From contig JAHBMJ010004469.1 of the NCBI GenBank assembly GCA_018398765.1, positions 12,501 through 55,107 on the forward strand: 42,607 nt of DNA. The letters are read 5' to 3'. Positions 20,088-31,324 of this stretch are shown here, piece by piece (within the stretch, counting starts at the first letter, position 1; every line of letters begins with the position of its first letter). The position numbers and the translations under genes are program-made. Source of the stretch: Chromera velia (Eukaryota > Sar > Chromeraceae). Below the pieces are notes generated by a model. It was not told the DNA's origin and did not search any database. It saw nothing but the letters and a program-made list of their open reading frames with translations.

Positions 20088-20948
20088 GGGGGGGNNNNNN
20101 NNNNNNNGGGGGGGGGGAGGGAGGCAGGGTTGGAGGGAAGGAGCGAGGGAGGGAAGGAGAGAGACACGAGGTTTGGACGGATGTTCTACCTCCGTCCGGA
20201 TCCTTCTGATGACTTGCAATCCTCTGTATTTGGACATTGCAATAAACCCTTCTTTTGTCTATCGTGCATCCGCCTTCCCTGGCTGCAGATTAGCCCTGAT
20301 AGACCCTGGCTCGTTCAGGAGTTTCTTGAGGGTCGCGAGTACTCTTCCTGCGCTCTCAGCTGGAAGGGTAAGCTCCTGGCCTTCACCGACAACGAGGCCG
20401 TGATCTCGTGTTACAACTTTAAGTACGCAGGGAGGGACAAAATTCAGGAGTGGGTTAGGGTCTTCTGTGAAAAGTATCAGCTGTCAGGGGTGATCTGCGT
20501 TGATTTCTTCGAGCGGGCAGACGGCACACAGCTTGCGATCGAGTGCAACCCCCGCTTCTCCTCCAACATGACCGCCTTCTACAACAACCCCCGGCTCGGT
20601 GCCGCGATGGCAGATCCTGACTTGGCGCTTCGCTCAGGGGTGACAGAAACACCCCTGCCGTCCTCCAAGGAATCGAACTGGACCCTGGTTGACCTCTACT
20701 TCCACTCGTACACCCAAATGATGAAGAACCCTCTGGCTGCTTTCACAGCGGCTGCAGGTCTTCTGTTGGTGAGTGAGGAGACCAAAGAGAAGCAGGACGC
20801 GTATTGGGCCCCTGAAGACCCCCTGCCCTCTCTCGCGCTCCACTGCTTTCACATGCCGGCGCTCCTTGTCCGGAATGTGTGGGATGGCAGGAAGTGGGCA
20901 AAGATTGACTTCTGCATTGGAAAGATGACTGAAGAGAACGGAGACTAA
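18679..20948 (+). CDS. mysC: MysC: ATP-grasp ligase making mycosporine-glycine from 4-deoxygadusol
   Basis: Exons 18679-19267, 19485-19828 and 20289-20948 give 530 residues. Intron 1 (GTCAGA...CTGCAG) is phase 1 and creates YDAKAA-E-SLPEG. Intron 2 (ACG|GTCAGC...CTGCAG) is phase 0 and joins YLDETT to ISPDRPWLVQEF. A hydrophobic helix at about 51-80 precedes the catalytic part, as in cyanobacterial MysC. Then come ALVTGGKMTKSLD (104-116), TETPRYWMSASRFSSAVDKF (131-150), SPFSSLYDAKAA (185-196), LDDK (216-219), RYILKTLDYDPMRRLDL (277-293), WLVQEFLEGREY (318-329) and the ATP-grasp metal block CVDFFERADGTQLAIECNPRFSS (381-403). Known MysC enzymes ligate glycine to 4-deoxygadusol using ATP. The start has A at -3. 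The predicted membrane helix suggests attachment to a membrane. Intron 2 contains a small assembly gap but the flanking splice sites are clear. Confidence 0.92.
19268..19484 (+). other. mysC intron 1
   Basis: A GT-AG intron of 217 bp in phase 1; removing it rebuilds a GAG codon between YDAKAA and SLPEG. Confidence 0.85.
20020..20107 (+). repeat. (CA)n(GA)n(G)n microsatellite ending in a 13-N assembly gap
   Basis: Dinucleotide tracts end in poly-G at 20095, where 13 undetermined bases (20095-20107) mark an assembly gap. This lies within mysC intron 2 (19829-20288), so the coding sequence is not affected. Confidence 0.95.
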
Positions 20949-21639
20949 ACAGAAGTTCAGAAAAAGCAAAGTGGGGGGGGTGAACTCGTCTTCTGTCAGA
21001 AAGAGACGGATGATCTTTTTAGAAAATGCAGAAGAACGGTGGTTCAGAAGACAAAAAAGAAGTAGCAGAAGATTCTTTGAGTCGGTCTCTCCTTTCCTCC
21101 CGTCGGTTTCTCCCTTCCTTCCTTTCCTCTCAAACGCAGTCTTCCTCCTCTCCTCCCCTTGCATTAAGGTTTCCTCGTGTGCGCCTGCTGTGTCTGAGTT
21201 CGTCTTTCAAGTTTCTGTTCCCATCTCCTCAATTTCCCCTCTTCTCTCCTCTTGCCCCCACACTCTCTCACCTCTTTCATGAATGAGTGAATGAGTGAAA
21301 GAACAAGAGGTAAGAAGGGAATGATGCGCATGCCAAAGAGCCCGTCCGTTTCTGAAAGAAGGGGCTGTCCGTGAAAAGAAGAACCCAAAAAACGATCGAG
21401 GTTCCATGGAGACGTGCAAGAGAACAAAAGAACGACTTGACAGCATGAGAGCACTGAGAGGAAAGGCTACCTGGAAAATCCGGTGCCTGATTCTTCTTTC
21501 GTTCTCTGTGAATCGTTTTTTCAAAGGATGATCGATTGATGAAATTGGGGAACTCCAGTGATCCGTCTTCCTTACGTCTTTGTCATCAGATGAATGCAAA
21601 AAGACATGCACCCGAGCGTGGGTTGAAGTACAAAATTGA
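20949..21639. other. 3' flank of mysC, no gene seen
   Basis: This is pyrimidine-rich low-complexity sequence (21080-21260) followed by unremarkable DNA. Open frames up to 134 codons on the minus strand lack domains. Confidence 0.5.
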
Positions 21640-22035
21640 TGAGAGACACGAGCGTGTCAGGTGAAGTCAAGACGGATTTGTCCGTTTATCCATGTGCCTT
21701 TGCGTGTGTCAGTCAGAGAACAGTTCTGACTAGAGAAGTGATGCACGTGTGTGGAGTTGAGAGGGGATGGATAATACATGTACAGCCGGAGCACCTGAGG
21801 TCTCCTTCCTTTTTCTTCCGAAGTTCTGCCAGCCGATCAAGTGGTCTGTCCGTCTGTCCGACTGTCCGCAGTTGTCCTGACTGACAGACATGCAGCGTAG
21901 CTCGGCTCTGGCTCTGTGGTTGTTCATCTCATGCAACACTTTGGAGTTTTGACGCTTTCTTGCTTGCTCTGCATCCCTCACGTGACATGCGGTGGGGGGC
22001 TCTGACGAGCAACGTAGTTGCATATGTTCTTTCAC
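21640..22035 (-). repeat. dispersed repeat, copy B (inverted relative to 7005-7370)
   Basis: On the minus strand it reads ATGCAACTACGTT, then about 130 bp later GTCTGTCAGTC.GGACAACTGCGGACAGT and CAGACGGACAGAC, then GGCACAT and GACTTCAC.TGACACGCTCGTGTC. Copy A shows the same blocks in the same order with similar spacing. Confidence 0.6.
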
Positions 22036-25011
22036 TGCATGTGTGTCTCTCAAGTGAACCCATGCAGAAGAGAGAAGACACCGTGGCTACCCGGACCGGG
22101 AAGGAGACATGACTCCTTGGGCTGGATAGTCTTTCTGTCGTGCTTGTGCAGAAAGGTGGTTGCATATGGGGGACTTGATTCATCTGTAAGGTGCAATGCA
22201 AAGAAGTGACTGGGTGCTTGAGTGCCTCTTTTGTTGTGCTTACATGGCAGCTAGACAAAAAGAAAAGCCGTCTCAGTTTCTCTGGTCGGTGAAGTTCAGC
22301 TTTTGGGGAAGGGGGACTTGATGTCTTCTTTCCTCTTGGTTTGTCCCGCATGGTCTGGATGTCATGCCCCGACGTACGGGAGACTCTGACTGGCGAGACT
22401 GAAGTAGTTTGCATGCGATTTCGCCTTTGGGTGTATCTGTGGCAGTGGAATTGATGAAAAGCAGTCAGTACCAGTGACCAGTCACACGTAGTAAAAAAAC
22501 GAAGGACCACAGCAGACTCGGACTGAAACTAGACAACAGATTGCACCGCACAAGACAAAGGGAAATTGCTATTATTAAGCTATTTAGATTATATATATAA
22601 AGACCGTGTCACCTTGCATAAAAATAAAAATTTGTAGCAATTGATTTATATGAGACAAAGAATGCGGGAAGTCTTCTCTATTATTTAGTGTTTATCCCTG
22701 TTTAAACTAGTGTTTAATTAATATAAAACCCTTGATAAAAAAAAAATATATTCGATCTCAATGATCATCTTATTTTCTAGCTCATTAATTTTGATGTTTT
22801 AATTACTAGTTTAATTACAATTATAAATGAAAAATTAAGCTGATAATAGTAAATAGTATCGATCCGGTAGCTCACTCTCCGGTGCTGTTTAGTCAGGTCT
22901 GGCAATTAGCTTCTCAATGACCGTGACCGTTATTATTAAAAATTCAAAATTGAAAAAGTCCACTTATAAAGTCTCTGATCGATAACTATATAGTCTGATT
23001 AAAACTTTAAACTTTAAAGTTTAAACTTTAGTTTTAATCTATATTTTAATGATTTGATCTAATTCATTCTTATACGTACTGCTCTATATACAATTTATGG
23101 TCTTTACTACGGGTTTCGGGATTAATTCTACCATTAGTTCTACTATTGATATGATGATATCATTCTATTCGGGATGCTAGCTACCACTATACATCATCAT
23201 TCTAGCTTAATAGCTTTAAAAAATGGTATAATTACATACTATAAAGCTCTAAAAAACTTTTCTGGACGTATATTAATATTAAAAAACTATATAGAAGTTC
23301 TAAGCATGTCCCATAGGTATTAGGTAGAACCATCACTCTAGCCGTTACTATTGGCAATAACAGCGAAGTAGCTAACTAGTCATCTGAACTGCCATATATT
23401 CTTAGTTATGCCGGTTAAATACTGCATGCATAAAATACTCAAAAATTTATATGCACTTTCAAAATTATAGACATCGATCCATTTTGCGCAGTCTTTCACA
23501 ATCGATCTTTCTTCCATAATACCAGTTTCACGCATTTCTTAAATATACTAAAAATATAGAAAAATATGCTGACAGTGTGCCTTTACGTGGTACTGCACGT
23601 CCCTCCCACCCCCCACCCCCCCACCCCCCGGGAAGCATCCAGCCAGATAACCCAGCCAGTGTCAGGGCCGCCCTATCAGAGGCCAACCTAAGTAAAATCG
23701 CCCAGGCTTCTCGGCAAAACAACCAGGTCCCTCGCAGGGGTGTACAGCTCCTTGCCTTAATGGAGTCTGCACAGAAGTATCAACCGCCGCAAAACATGTA
23801 TCGGAAGACAAAGCGTCACTGGAGGATCTATAGGCAATCATTTCGTCAATCATTTTACGGTTTTTGAGAGTTCCACAAAAAGACTTGAATAGAGCTAATG
23901 TGCACTATTATGAGTTCTTACAAGCGAATCCGCATGGCGCCACAGGATCGATTGGCGTTGTCGTTTATTCGTTTGCTGCTCTTTACATTTTGGGTCTGCT
24001 CTGCTGCTGTTTTGCGTGCTTCCCTTCCCGCCCCCGCTCTATTCCTCTTCCAAGCTTTCGCGAGCAATCTCTTTTTTCACCTCTATTTAGCTTTTTTTTC
24101 TGAAAGCATTTCAGTGAAGGCCAGAATAAAAAATTGATCGGGCTTGCCAAAGGACCTCAACAGAGGAGGGATCGACTGACCTCACAGAGAGTATAATCCT
24201 GGAAGGTCAGCGAAGGTCGGAGACTTCACCTTGCAAGATCTCAACGCCGTTTCCTCACGACGGTCCCACCAACGTCCAGCCAGATTCATGGCCAGAGTCA
24301 GCGCCCCACTCTCCTTTCTAACTGTTTCATGCCATCAGCCGTCCACAGCATGAAATAAAGCTTCGAGCTTCACGTCACGCTGACGATTTCAACGTCAACT
24401 CTTGCCCCACCAAAGGAAAACCTGAGCCAATGGGCCCAGAGAACGTCCTCTGCAGAGCCACTCGCTGACAGCTCCCCAGTCTGAAATCGATCTTCCAGGG
24501 GTAGACTGAGGGGGGGTATTCCCGAGACCCTCTTTTTCTCAGGGAAGTCTGCAGACAGACATGGACAGAATTGGACATCGTCAATGTGAGGATGTCAATC
24601 GATCATGATTTCCTGTCTTTCGTATGAATTAACTTGCACTGTTGACACGGATGAAAGGGGGCCTCCTCCCGTCTTGCGATCAGACACAAGACTTTTGTGA
24701 ACTCACTCGTTGTGGATGCCTCTTCATGCAGTCGATTGCATGCATGTTATTTGCTCTCTGTTTCTCTGTGCATGTGAGGCACTCAATAGAAGCACGCGGG
24801 CCTCTTCCTATTTACTGGATGCACCTTTAATTCCGAGGCTTATTCGTTGTTCACGGAGACATTCATCTGCTATGCGGTCATGCAGAAAGGGAACGCGGCA
24901 AAAAGAGTCCGGATGAGTCGTGAGAGTCCTTGGCCCATCCGTCTCTCTCGGTCGGTGCGATATTCCTGCATGCAGAAGAGAGTTCAACGCAGACATCTTG
25001 TATAAATATAG
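22036..25011. other. gene-poor stretch with a 1-kb AT-rich island
   Basis: The part 22550-23560 is strongly AT-rich against balanced flanks; no inverted ends or target duplication were found for it. A 96-codon frame at 23577-23867 contains ASVRAALSEANLSKIAQASR and could be an exon or retroelement fragment, but I do not recognise it. The rest to 25011 shows nothing supportable. Confidence 0.45.
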
Positions 25012-25019
25012 GACAATCA

Positions 25020-26093
25020 CTAGGGTATGACACCAAAAAAAAAAATGAATATAATTTAATTACAAACCCTAGGGGTATGTGTCACTCTGATTAGCTATAA
25101 CTCCAAAAAGTGTTTTTTAAGGTTTTTAGGATGAACTGAACTTATTCTTACGATAACACAACTTTTTAAATTAAATTTTATGACCTTTTATATATAGGAA
25201 AGTTAATTCACCCTTTGAGGTTCGCAAACGCCCATAACGTCAGTTTGCAAACCTAATCCTCCAACCTGACCAAACCTGTCTAAACCTGTCTAAACCTTGT
25301 TTCAAATGGCTTTTGCATGAAGACAGAGAAGATGCAAAGCAAGCATAACCTGGCATTTTACCAGGAAATATCAAACAAACCGATCATTCAACAAATGTAC
25401 GATAAAGTCAAGAACACAGAAGCTGCCTTCATTCTTTCACACTTCAACAGACTTCTCCAAAGGTGCAATTTCCTTTTCAAACACCCGGTCAACTTGCTCC
25501 AATTCTCTATCTTCAATTCGTAAGCTACCATCAATGTTTAGTACAGTGGGTTTCTAAATTTCTTAATTATGTGTGTGGTTTCCACGGAGAGGGGATCAAG
25601 TAAACAAAGATCGTGCCATATCGTGCCGGGAAAGAAGAGAGGGGAAAAGGGGGGGGGGCAGGACAAAGAGAATGCAGCGGTTCCTGTGAATGCTGATGCG
25701 AGCGAGGCTGTATCCCCTTCCTGAAATGCTCATGCACAGAGTGTCACAGACGTGGTCTTACTGGCAAAAACATATAAAATGTGTTTTTAACAGATCATTC
25801 ACATACAGATTTCAGAAGTTTGACCAGGTTTGGATAGGTTTGAAGAGGTTTGGAAGGTTTAAGTCTGGTACGACCATGGTTTCTAAACCAATTCTAAACC
25901 TAACGTAGCGAATAGGTTTTAAATTCATCTAAATCTATCCTAACCTACCCTAACCTTAGCTACTTAACCCTATTTTAGCGTTTTTTTAGAAGATTAAACT
26001 CCAGAAATCTCTTTTAAAACATCAAAAATTTAAGTTTTTATTGAAAAACGTAACTTCAAACCTAGGGTACCCTCATAAAGTGTCAGACCCTAG
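25020..26093. mobile_element. hAT-like non-autonomous DNA transposon (1,074 bp) with 8-bp target-site duplication
   Basis: Perfect 8-bp direct repeats GACAATCA at 25012-25019 and 26094-26101 flank the element. Its ends are inverted copies CTAGGGTATGACAC / CTAGGGTCTGACAC. An 8-bp duplication with short inverted ends is the signature of the hAT superfamily. Subterminal regions carry inverted arrays of AAACCTGTCTAAACCT-type motifs near 25260-25300 and GGTTTGGATAGGTTTGAAGAGG-like motifs near 25820-25865, as expected for clustered transposase binding sites. No transposase frame is present; the longest frames are about 70 codons. The element is AT-rich compared with its surroundings. The clean duplication suggests a fairly recent insertion. 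Confidence 0.85.
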
Positions 26094-26357
26094 GACAATC
26101 AGATCTTTCTAGACAGTTACCGAGTCCGTGTAGAGACACTTCTTCATACCAAGTCAGCCCTGATCACACTGAACACCGCTCTTGTAGTTATATTTCATGC
26201 TGCCCTGTGAGCCTCAAAAGAGAATTTTTATTCTGCTCGATTCTGCTTACAATAGTGCCCTAAGTATGGAAGACGAAAAGTTGGATTTTCAATGGATTTA
26301 TGTTTCTGCACTCTTCCATACGAGCAACAACTGGCTGACCCTCTGATGCTTCACCAG

Positions 26358-27109
26358 ATCCATCCAAGAAGAAAACGCTTCTTAGAAAGAGGCCCGGAGT
26401 CCAACCAGAGAAAGGAGTCAGAGCCTCCACCCGTATACGTGCCTAGGAAGGAAACAAACGTAGTCCCCTTCCACAAGCAAATACGCAACGGCCGACCGGA
26501 AAGCAGAAGGAAAGTAAGCAAGGAAGAAAGGAAGGAGCAAAGAAAATAAGGAGCTAAGAAAGAAAGAAAGAAATTAAGCAGAGATCGGGATGGATGGAAA
26601 CATACACGTTCACTCACACACACTTTTCTCATTTTGTGCTTGGTTGTTCTTGCTGGTTTTTGCTCTTCCGATCTTTCAATCAGTATACACACACAAACGG
26701 ATTGTCCGGCCTCTTTCAAAGAGGGACGGGAAACCTACTTTCTCTTTCAAGAGTCTCTCTGAACAAGAAGAGAAAACTTTTTCTTCGACAAGCTTTGCTC
26801 TGGTCCGCTTTTTTCATTTTCATAGTACTTCCTGCCCCTAGTCACAAAGACCTCCTCTCTTTTTTTGAATTCGCTTGATTGATTTTCTAGAAAGCACACA
26901 TGTTTGAGACGCCTCAAGTAGTTCTACCATGCCTCTTTTCCTATTTTCGATCCTCTTGTCTTCCTTTCTTTTCTCTTCTCTCAATAAAGAAATCGTAGCC
27001 ACCCCTATCTTCCGCCTTAACAGAGGGACGCTCGACCTCCATGATGAGACGACCACCGACGGAGACAGTGAGAAGTGTCACGGGAGAGGGACGCTCATCT
27101 CAGCACCCT
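26358..27109 (+). CDS. possible exons of an unidentified gene
   Basis: Exon-like segment 26358-26513 follows a TTCACCAG acceptor and ends at a strong AAA|GTAAGC donor. It encodes IHPRRKRFLERGPE...PPPVYVPRKETNVVPFHKQ in a non-repetitive composition. A second segment, 27026-27109, follows TTAACAGAG and ends at CCT|GTGAGT; in phase 0 it reads GTLDLHDETTTDGDSEK. Phase agrees only if the second AG of the acceptor is used. Start, further exons and identity are unknown. Downstream segments to 28270 could contribute but are not resolvable by eye. Confidence 0.22.
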
Positions 27110-27397
27110 GTGAGTACTCATGCTGTAAAGAGAGAAAGAGAATGCAACACCAGCCAGAGGAACAAAAGTGTTTCCTCATGACCATGCAGCGAAAAAAAAT
27201 AAAAAAAGACAAGTGTTGCAGTCACTGTTCTCTTTAGTGAATTTGCACACCACCTGTCATGCACCTTGTCAACGCCACTTTCACAGTACACTTCACTTCA
27301 GTTGACTTGACTTCACTATGGTTTCATTTCATTATGATATAACGCGCCCGTTCACTTCACATGTCTGGAACCTTTCACTTTTCACATACGTGTGCAC

Positions 27398-27399
<2 letters not shown>

Positions 27400-27441
<42 letters not shown>

Positions 27442-27540
27442 ATGTATGTGTATGTGTATGTGTATATATATGTGTGTGTATATGTGTGTGTGTGTGTGTA
27501 TGAGTGAAAGACAGAAAGAAAGACAGAAAGAAGAAGGAAA
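27400..27540 (+). repeat. compound (CT)n/(TG)n(TA)n/(GAAA)n microsatellite
   Basis: CT dinucleotides pass into TGTGTATG-type alternating purine-pyrimidine sequence and then into GAAAGACAGAAAG repeats. The alternating section could adopt non-B DNA. Confidence 0.9.
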
Positions 27541-30500
27541 AAGAAAAATAAAAGACAAAAAGAAATAAAGGAAGAAAGAAAGGAAACTCGCGGCCGGCCG
27601 GAGTATACAAAACTGCCCTTAGTACGTCTTCCGTATCCTTGTCTTCCAAATTAGTCTTTTCATCCCAACGCCTCTTCATTCCTTCTTCTTCCCTTTGCAG
27701 CAGAGGGCCTGCAAGGAAAAGAGATAATTGATCCCTTCCCACCCCCCCGCCACCAAGACCCACACTTTTTGACTATCCAGTTCTTTGGAAGATGGGAAGT
27801 CCTTTTCTAGACCACCCCATCCCATTTCATTCTGTGGTTCTCTTTGAAGTTGCCTTAGCAACCAATCGAGACCCGTCCGATACCATATGCGTGCTGGGGG
27901 GCCTACCTGCTTATGCAGAACAGATCCAGCTGGCGCAAGCTGAGCTGCCGAATTCTTCCTCCCGTCCCTCATCCCTTACCGTTCCCACCCACCCCGCCCA
28001 AATCTCGCCCCCCCCTGACCCCCCACCCCCCCATTTCCACGATGAAGGACACACAGGCATGCAAGGCATGGTCTCAAAAAACAAAATTCTCCACCACGTC
28101 GATTGTGCTTCTCTTTCTTTCAGCATCGCCGCAGAAGAAAAACTTTCTTTGGAGACTTCGTATTCACTATTAAACAGACTCATGTGTTCCATTGGTGATC
28201 AAACAGCCAGCTCTATTTTCCTTTGGTCGATCTTTATGTTCAACTACGCAATAAAAACAGGCATTCATCAATAAGAAGTCATGCAGGAAAGATTACAAGA
28301 CACATGTTTTCTTTCAACCCCGGGCCCTTTTTTTCTTCGCCCCACTCTGTTGTTTCTATACAGCCCCCCCACGCCACCCTTCATCTGGGAGCACAGAGAG
28401 AAGAGAGAAGAAAGTGTTCCTGAATGATTGAGGAAGTGTGCCCAAGTCAGGGGAAGCAGACTGCTCTTCTGACATGACGCACTCTCTTTCCCCTTACAAC
28501 TACTCCCCTGACCCCTCAATTCTTTTTTTACAAAAGGGAAAGCACATGCCCTAACAGAAGTCAAGTAAGTTATCGCAGCCCCCCTCGATCCTCTCTGAGA
28601 CTCCTGTTGCTCTTTGCGCTTTTCATTGCATGTTCAGCCTGCTCGACGGCTTCTCTGATGCATTTACGAACAGGTGGTGGTTGCAGGGCAGGGGTCTACC
28701 TCTATCTCTTTTGCTTGAATGAAGTGAAGTCAAACAGTGCCTTATCACGGTGCGTGGAGGGACTTGACGAGGGCCGGCCTTCTTTTTGCTCCGAGTCGGA
28801 AAGTACCTGACTGGTGTTACAAAAATGGCTAGGTTGTGGTAGTGTTTGGGAACTGGTAGAGAAGGAAGACAGGGAAACGTTGATTCGGGATGTTTGGGAT
28901 CAGCAGATATCGATGATGGGAACTTCGACTCCCTGTGTCATGCAGGCCCCAACTATAGAAGGCTTGTGGGTGTTGTGCTCAATGTCTTGCGGGGAACCGG
29001 GTGCATCCTACAGAACAACGCAGGCTTTTGCTGATAGGCTTGCTGGCTTTAACCTTATACATCATCATCATCATCATCATCATCAGTCCTGAGCTGACTC
29101 TGCCCATACACGTGTCTTCATGATGATCACCTCGGACCCTCCCTCCCTGCTGCTGCTGAGTATGGTCTGAGAGGAAGCATTTACGGATGGAAAGCAAGTC
29201 AATCAACTTAGGCAAAGAGTGGTAGGACAAACAAGCGGGAGTTTTGCGTCGAAAGGAGAAGATGCTAAAGTCTGGTCGAAGATGGCGTTGCTCTGGATCG
29301 ATGTCCAGCAGGGGGGAAAGGACCTCTGGCTCCACTCATCTGCATTGGCAGCAGACTCTCATGCACCCCACCTCACAGCCTGGGCCGGCAATCATGTAAA
29401 AGTCGTATCGTCAGTCTCTGTACCTAGCTCTCTTGCTTGCATCAAGTTGCGGGAGGGGCACAAGAGGAGGGGCTGACTGCCTGTCGGCTACTGGAGAAGA
29501 CAGAGGGAGGAGCATTGTAGGGATGTCCGACGACCCTCAATTGCTACTGTGAGATCTCAATTGTAGAAAGCTTACGGGTATTGAGCTCGTGGAAGGAACC
29601 GGGTGCATCCGTCTGAGCAACAGAGATCAAACAAGACTCCTGCATGATTTGTGCATCAACATTCGGTGTTTTCTCTTCTGACTATTACCCCCACTGCCTG
29701 CTATCACGACTGCTAAATAGGGTTGAAGTAGTCTGCTCAAGGAAGGGCTAGGGGGGCAGCTAGCTACTCTGAGGCCGATTGACGTATGGAAAGGGTGGAA
29801 AGACAGAGAAGCCAAGGCTTCATGAAGAGGGCATATAGTTGAATTCAATGCTGTTGATCAGGGATAGTGCTTGCTGTCAAGGGACAAAGAGGCATGCAGG
29901 AGCTCTGGACGCTTTCAGGAAGTTTGTGCTAGATGCAGGCTTCTGCAGACCTTTGCTCAGTACATGGTCTATATGAGAAGTTGCAGATCCTGACACATGC
30001 AGAGCTGCTGCAGCGTAGAGAGATAAGATGGCTACCAATTTGTCCTGCGAAGATACAGGAGCTTGTTGTAGCAGGCTTTGCGAAGCCGCTAAGAAGCCCT
30101 ACCTATAAATGTGCTCCTTCCTTACCCTCGCCCCCAGGTATTCAATGTTTTCGTTTCTTCGTTCTGCTTGCCTCTCTGTCTCTTTAGGCCATTCTGGAAT
30201 TAAGGCATCTATTTGTGTGCTGTGTTTTATCTGCTACTGCCACAAAGAAAGAAAGAAAAAAACTTTAGAAGGGTTGTAAAAGGAGGGAAGAGGGAAAGGG
30301 TGGAATGAGAGAAGCTCAAGGAAAATGAAAAAATGACCCCTCGATGACGGAATAAAGAACACAACGGATCGATATTCTCAATCACATGAATTCCTCACTT
30401 TCTTGGCTGATCAGCCTAAGAGGTTCTGACGTTTCGGTGTCTAAAGTAGTTTTTGCGCTGAATCGTCTGCGTGCACCTCCTCCTCGTTTTTCCAGCTCTT

Positions 30501-31320
30501 CTCTTTCATTTTCTACTGCGACAACTTTGTTTTGCTCTGTCTCAACGTCTGCCTCTTGTCCGACCATTTTTTTTTCCTTCATGATCACCACCGTCGCTTC
30601 TTGTTCATCACTTTTTTTGTCTATGATAGCCACTGTCCCTTGTGCTTGCTTCCTCTCGATGTTTGCTTCTGTTTTGCAAGTCCACAACGGACCAACTGTT
30701 TCTGTGACCAATCGAAAGAGAGTGACGAGCAGCACAAGCAGAAGAAGAGGGGGGAAAAACAAGCAGCCAAACAAAACAACTACAGATCGAGTTCACGAGA
30801 GGTTTCAGGCCAAGTGGACCTAAAATTAAATGCATTGAAGTGACAACTTCAAAAAGACTAAACAGTATTGAAGTCTGTATATAAGGAAAGAGGACCAGCA
30901 GAATACAAAGAGCAAAGATGCACGAAGATTCGAAGCGTTGAGTATGATCTGCATTCTCCTTTTCCTCTTCCTTGTCCTCATCCTCATCCTCATCATCTAT
31001 CTTGTGATCCTAGTCCCCCTTCCCCTGCCTTTCCACTTCTCTTCCAAACTCCCTCTCTGATAGTTGTCTCTCAAAAGTATCTCCATGGACTTCCTCTTCG
31101 TCCTCTTCCTCCACCTCTCTATCAAAGAGCAGCTGATCGGGCAGGCTGATGGAGTCTGCGTGCTATGCTCTCACAGCATCTAGCACCGTGCCCCCCCCGA
31201 GGCTTCCGTCTACTCGCACCTCACTGCCCCCGAAGGAAATCGAACGGAAGAGTTTCAAACATTCCAGATATGAATGCGGCCCGGGAAATCCATGCCAAAG
31301 AAAGATCTTAAAAATCTTTT
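27541..31320. other. gene-poor stretch with a diverged direct repeat
   Basis: A block with AGAAGGCTTGTGGGTGTTG...GGAACCGGGTGCATCC (28952-29011) recurs as AGAAAGCTTACGGGTATTGAGC...GGAACCGGGTGCATCC (29562-29611). A (CAT)n tract lies at 29060-29085. Frames such as 29219-29476 and 29933-30187 (plus) look ordinary but show no recognised domain. Nothing else can be supported. Confidence 0.4.
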
Positions 31321-31324
31321 TCCG

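Noticed and set aside
25260..25990. Interstitial telomere repeats (CCTAAA-like)
   Set aside because: Units are irregular (AAACCTGTCTAAACC), occur inverted at both ends of a transposon, and fit subterminal transposase sites better.
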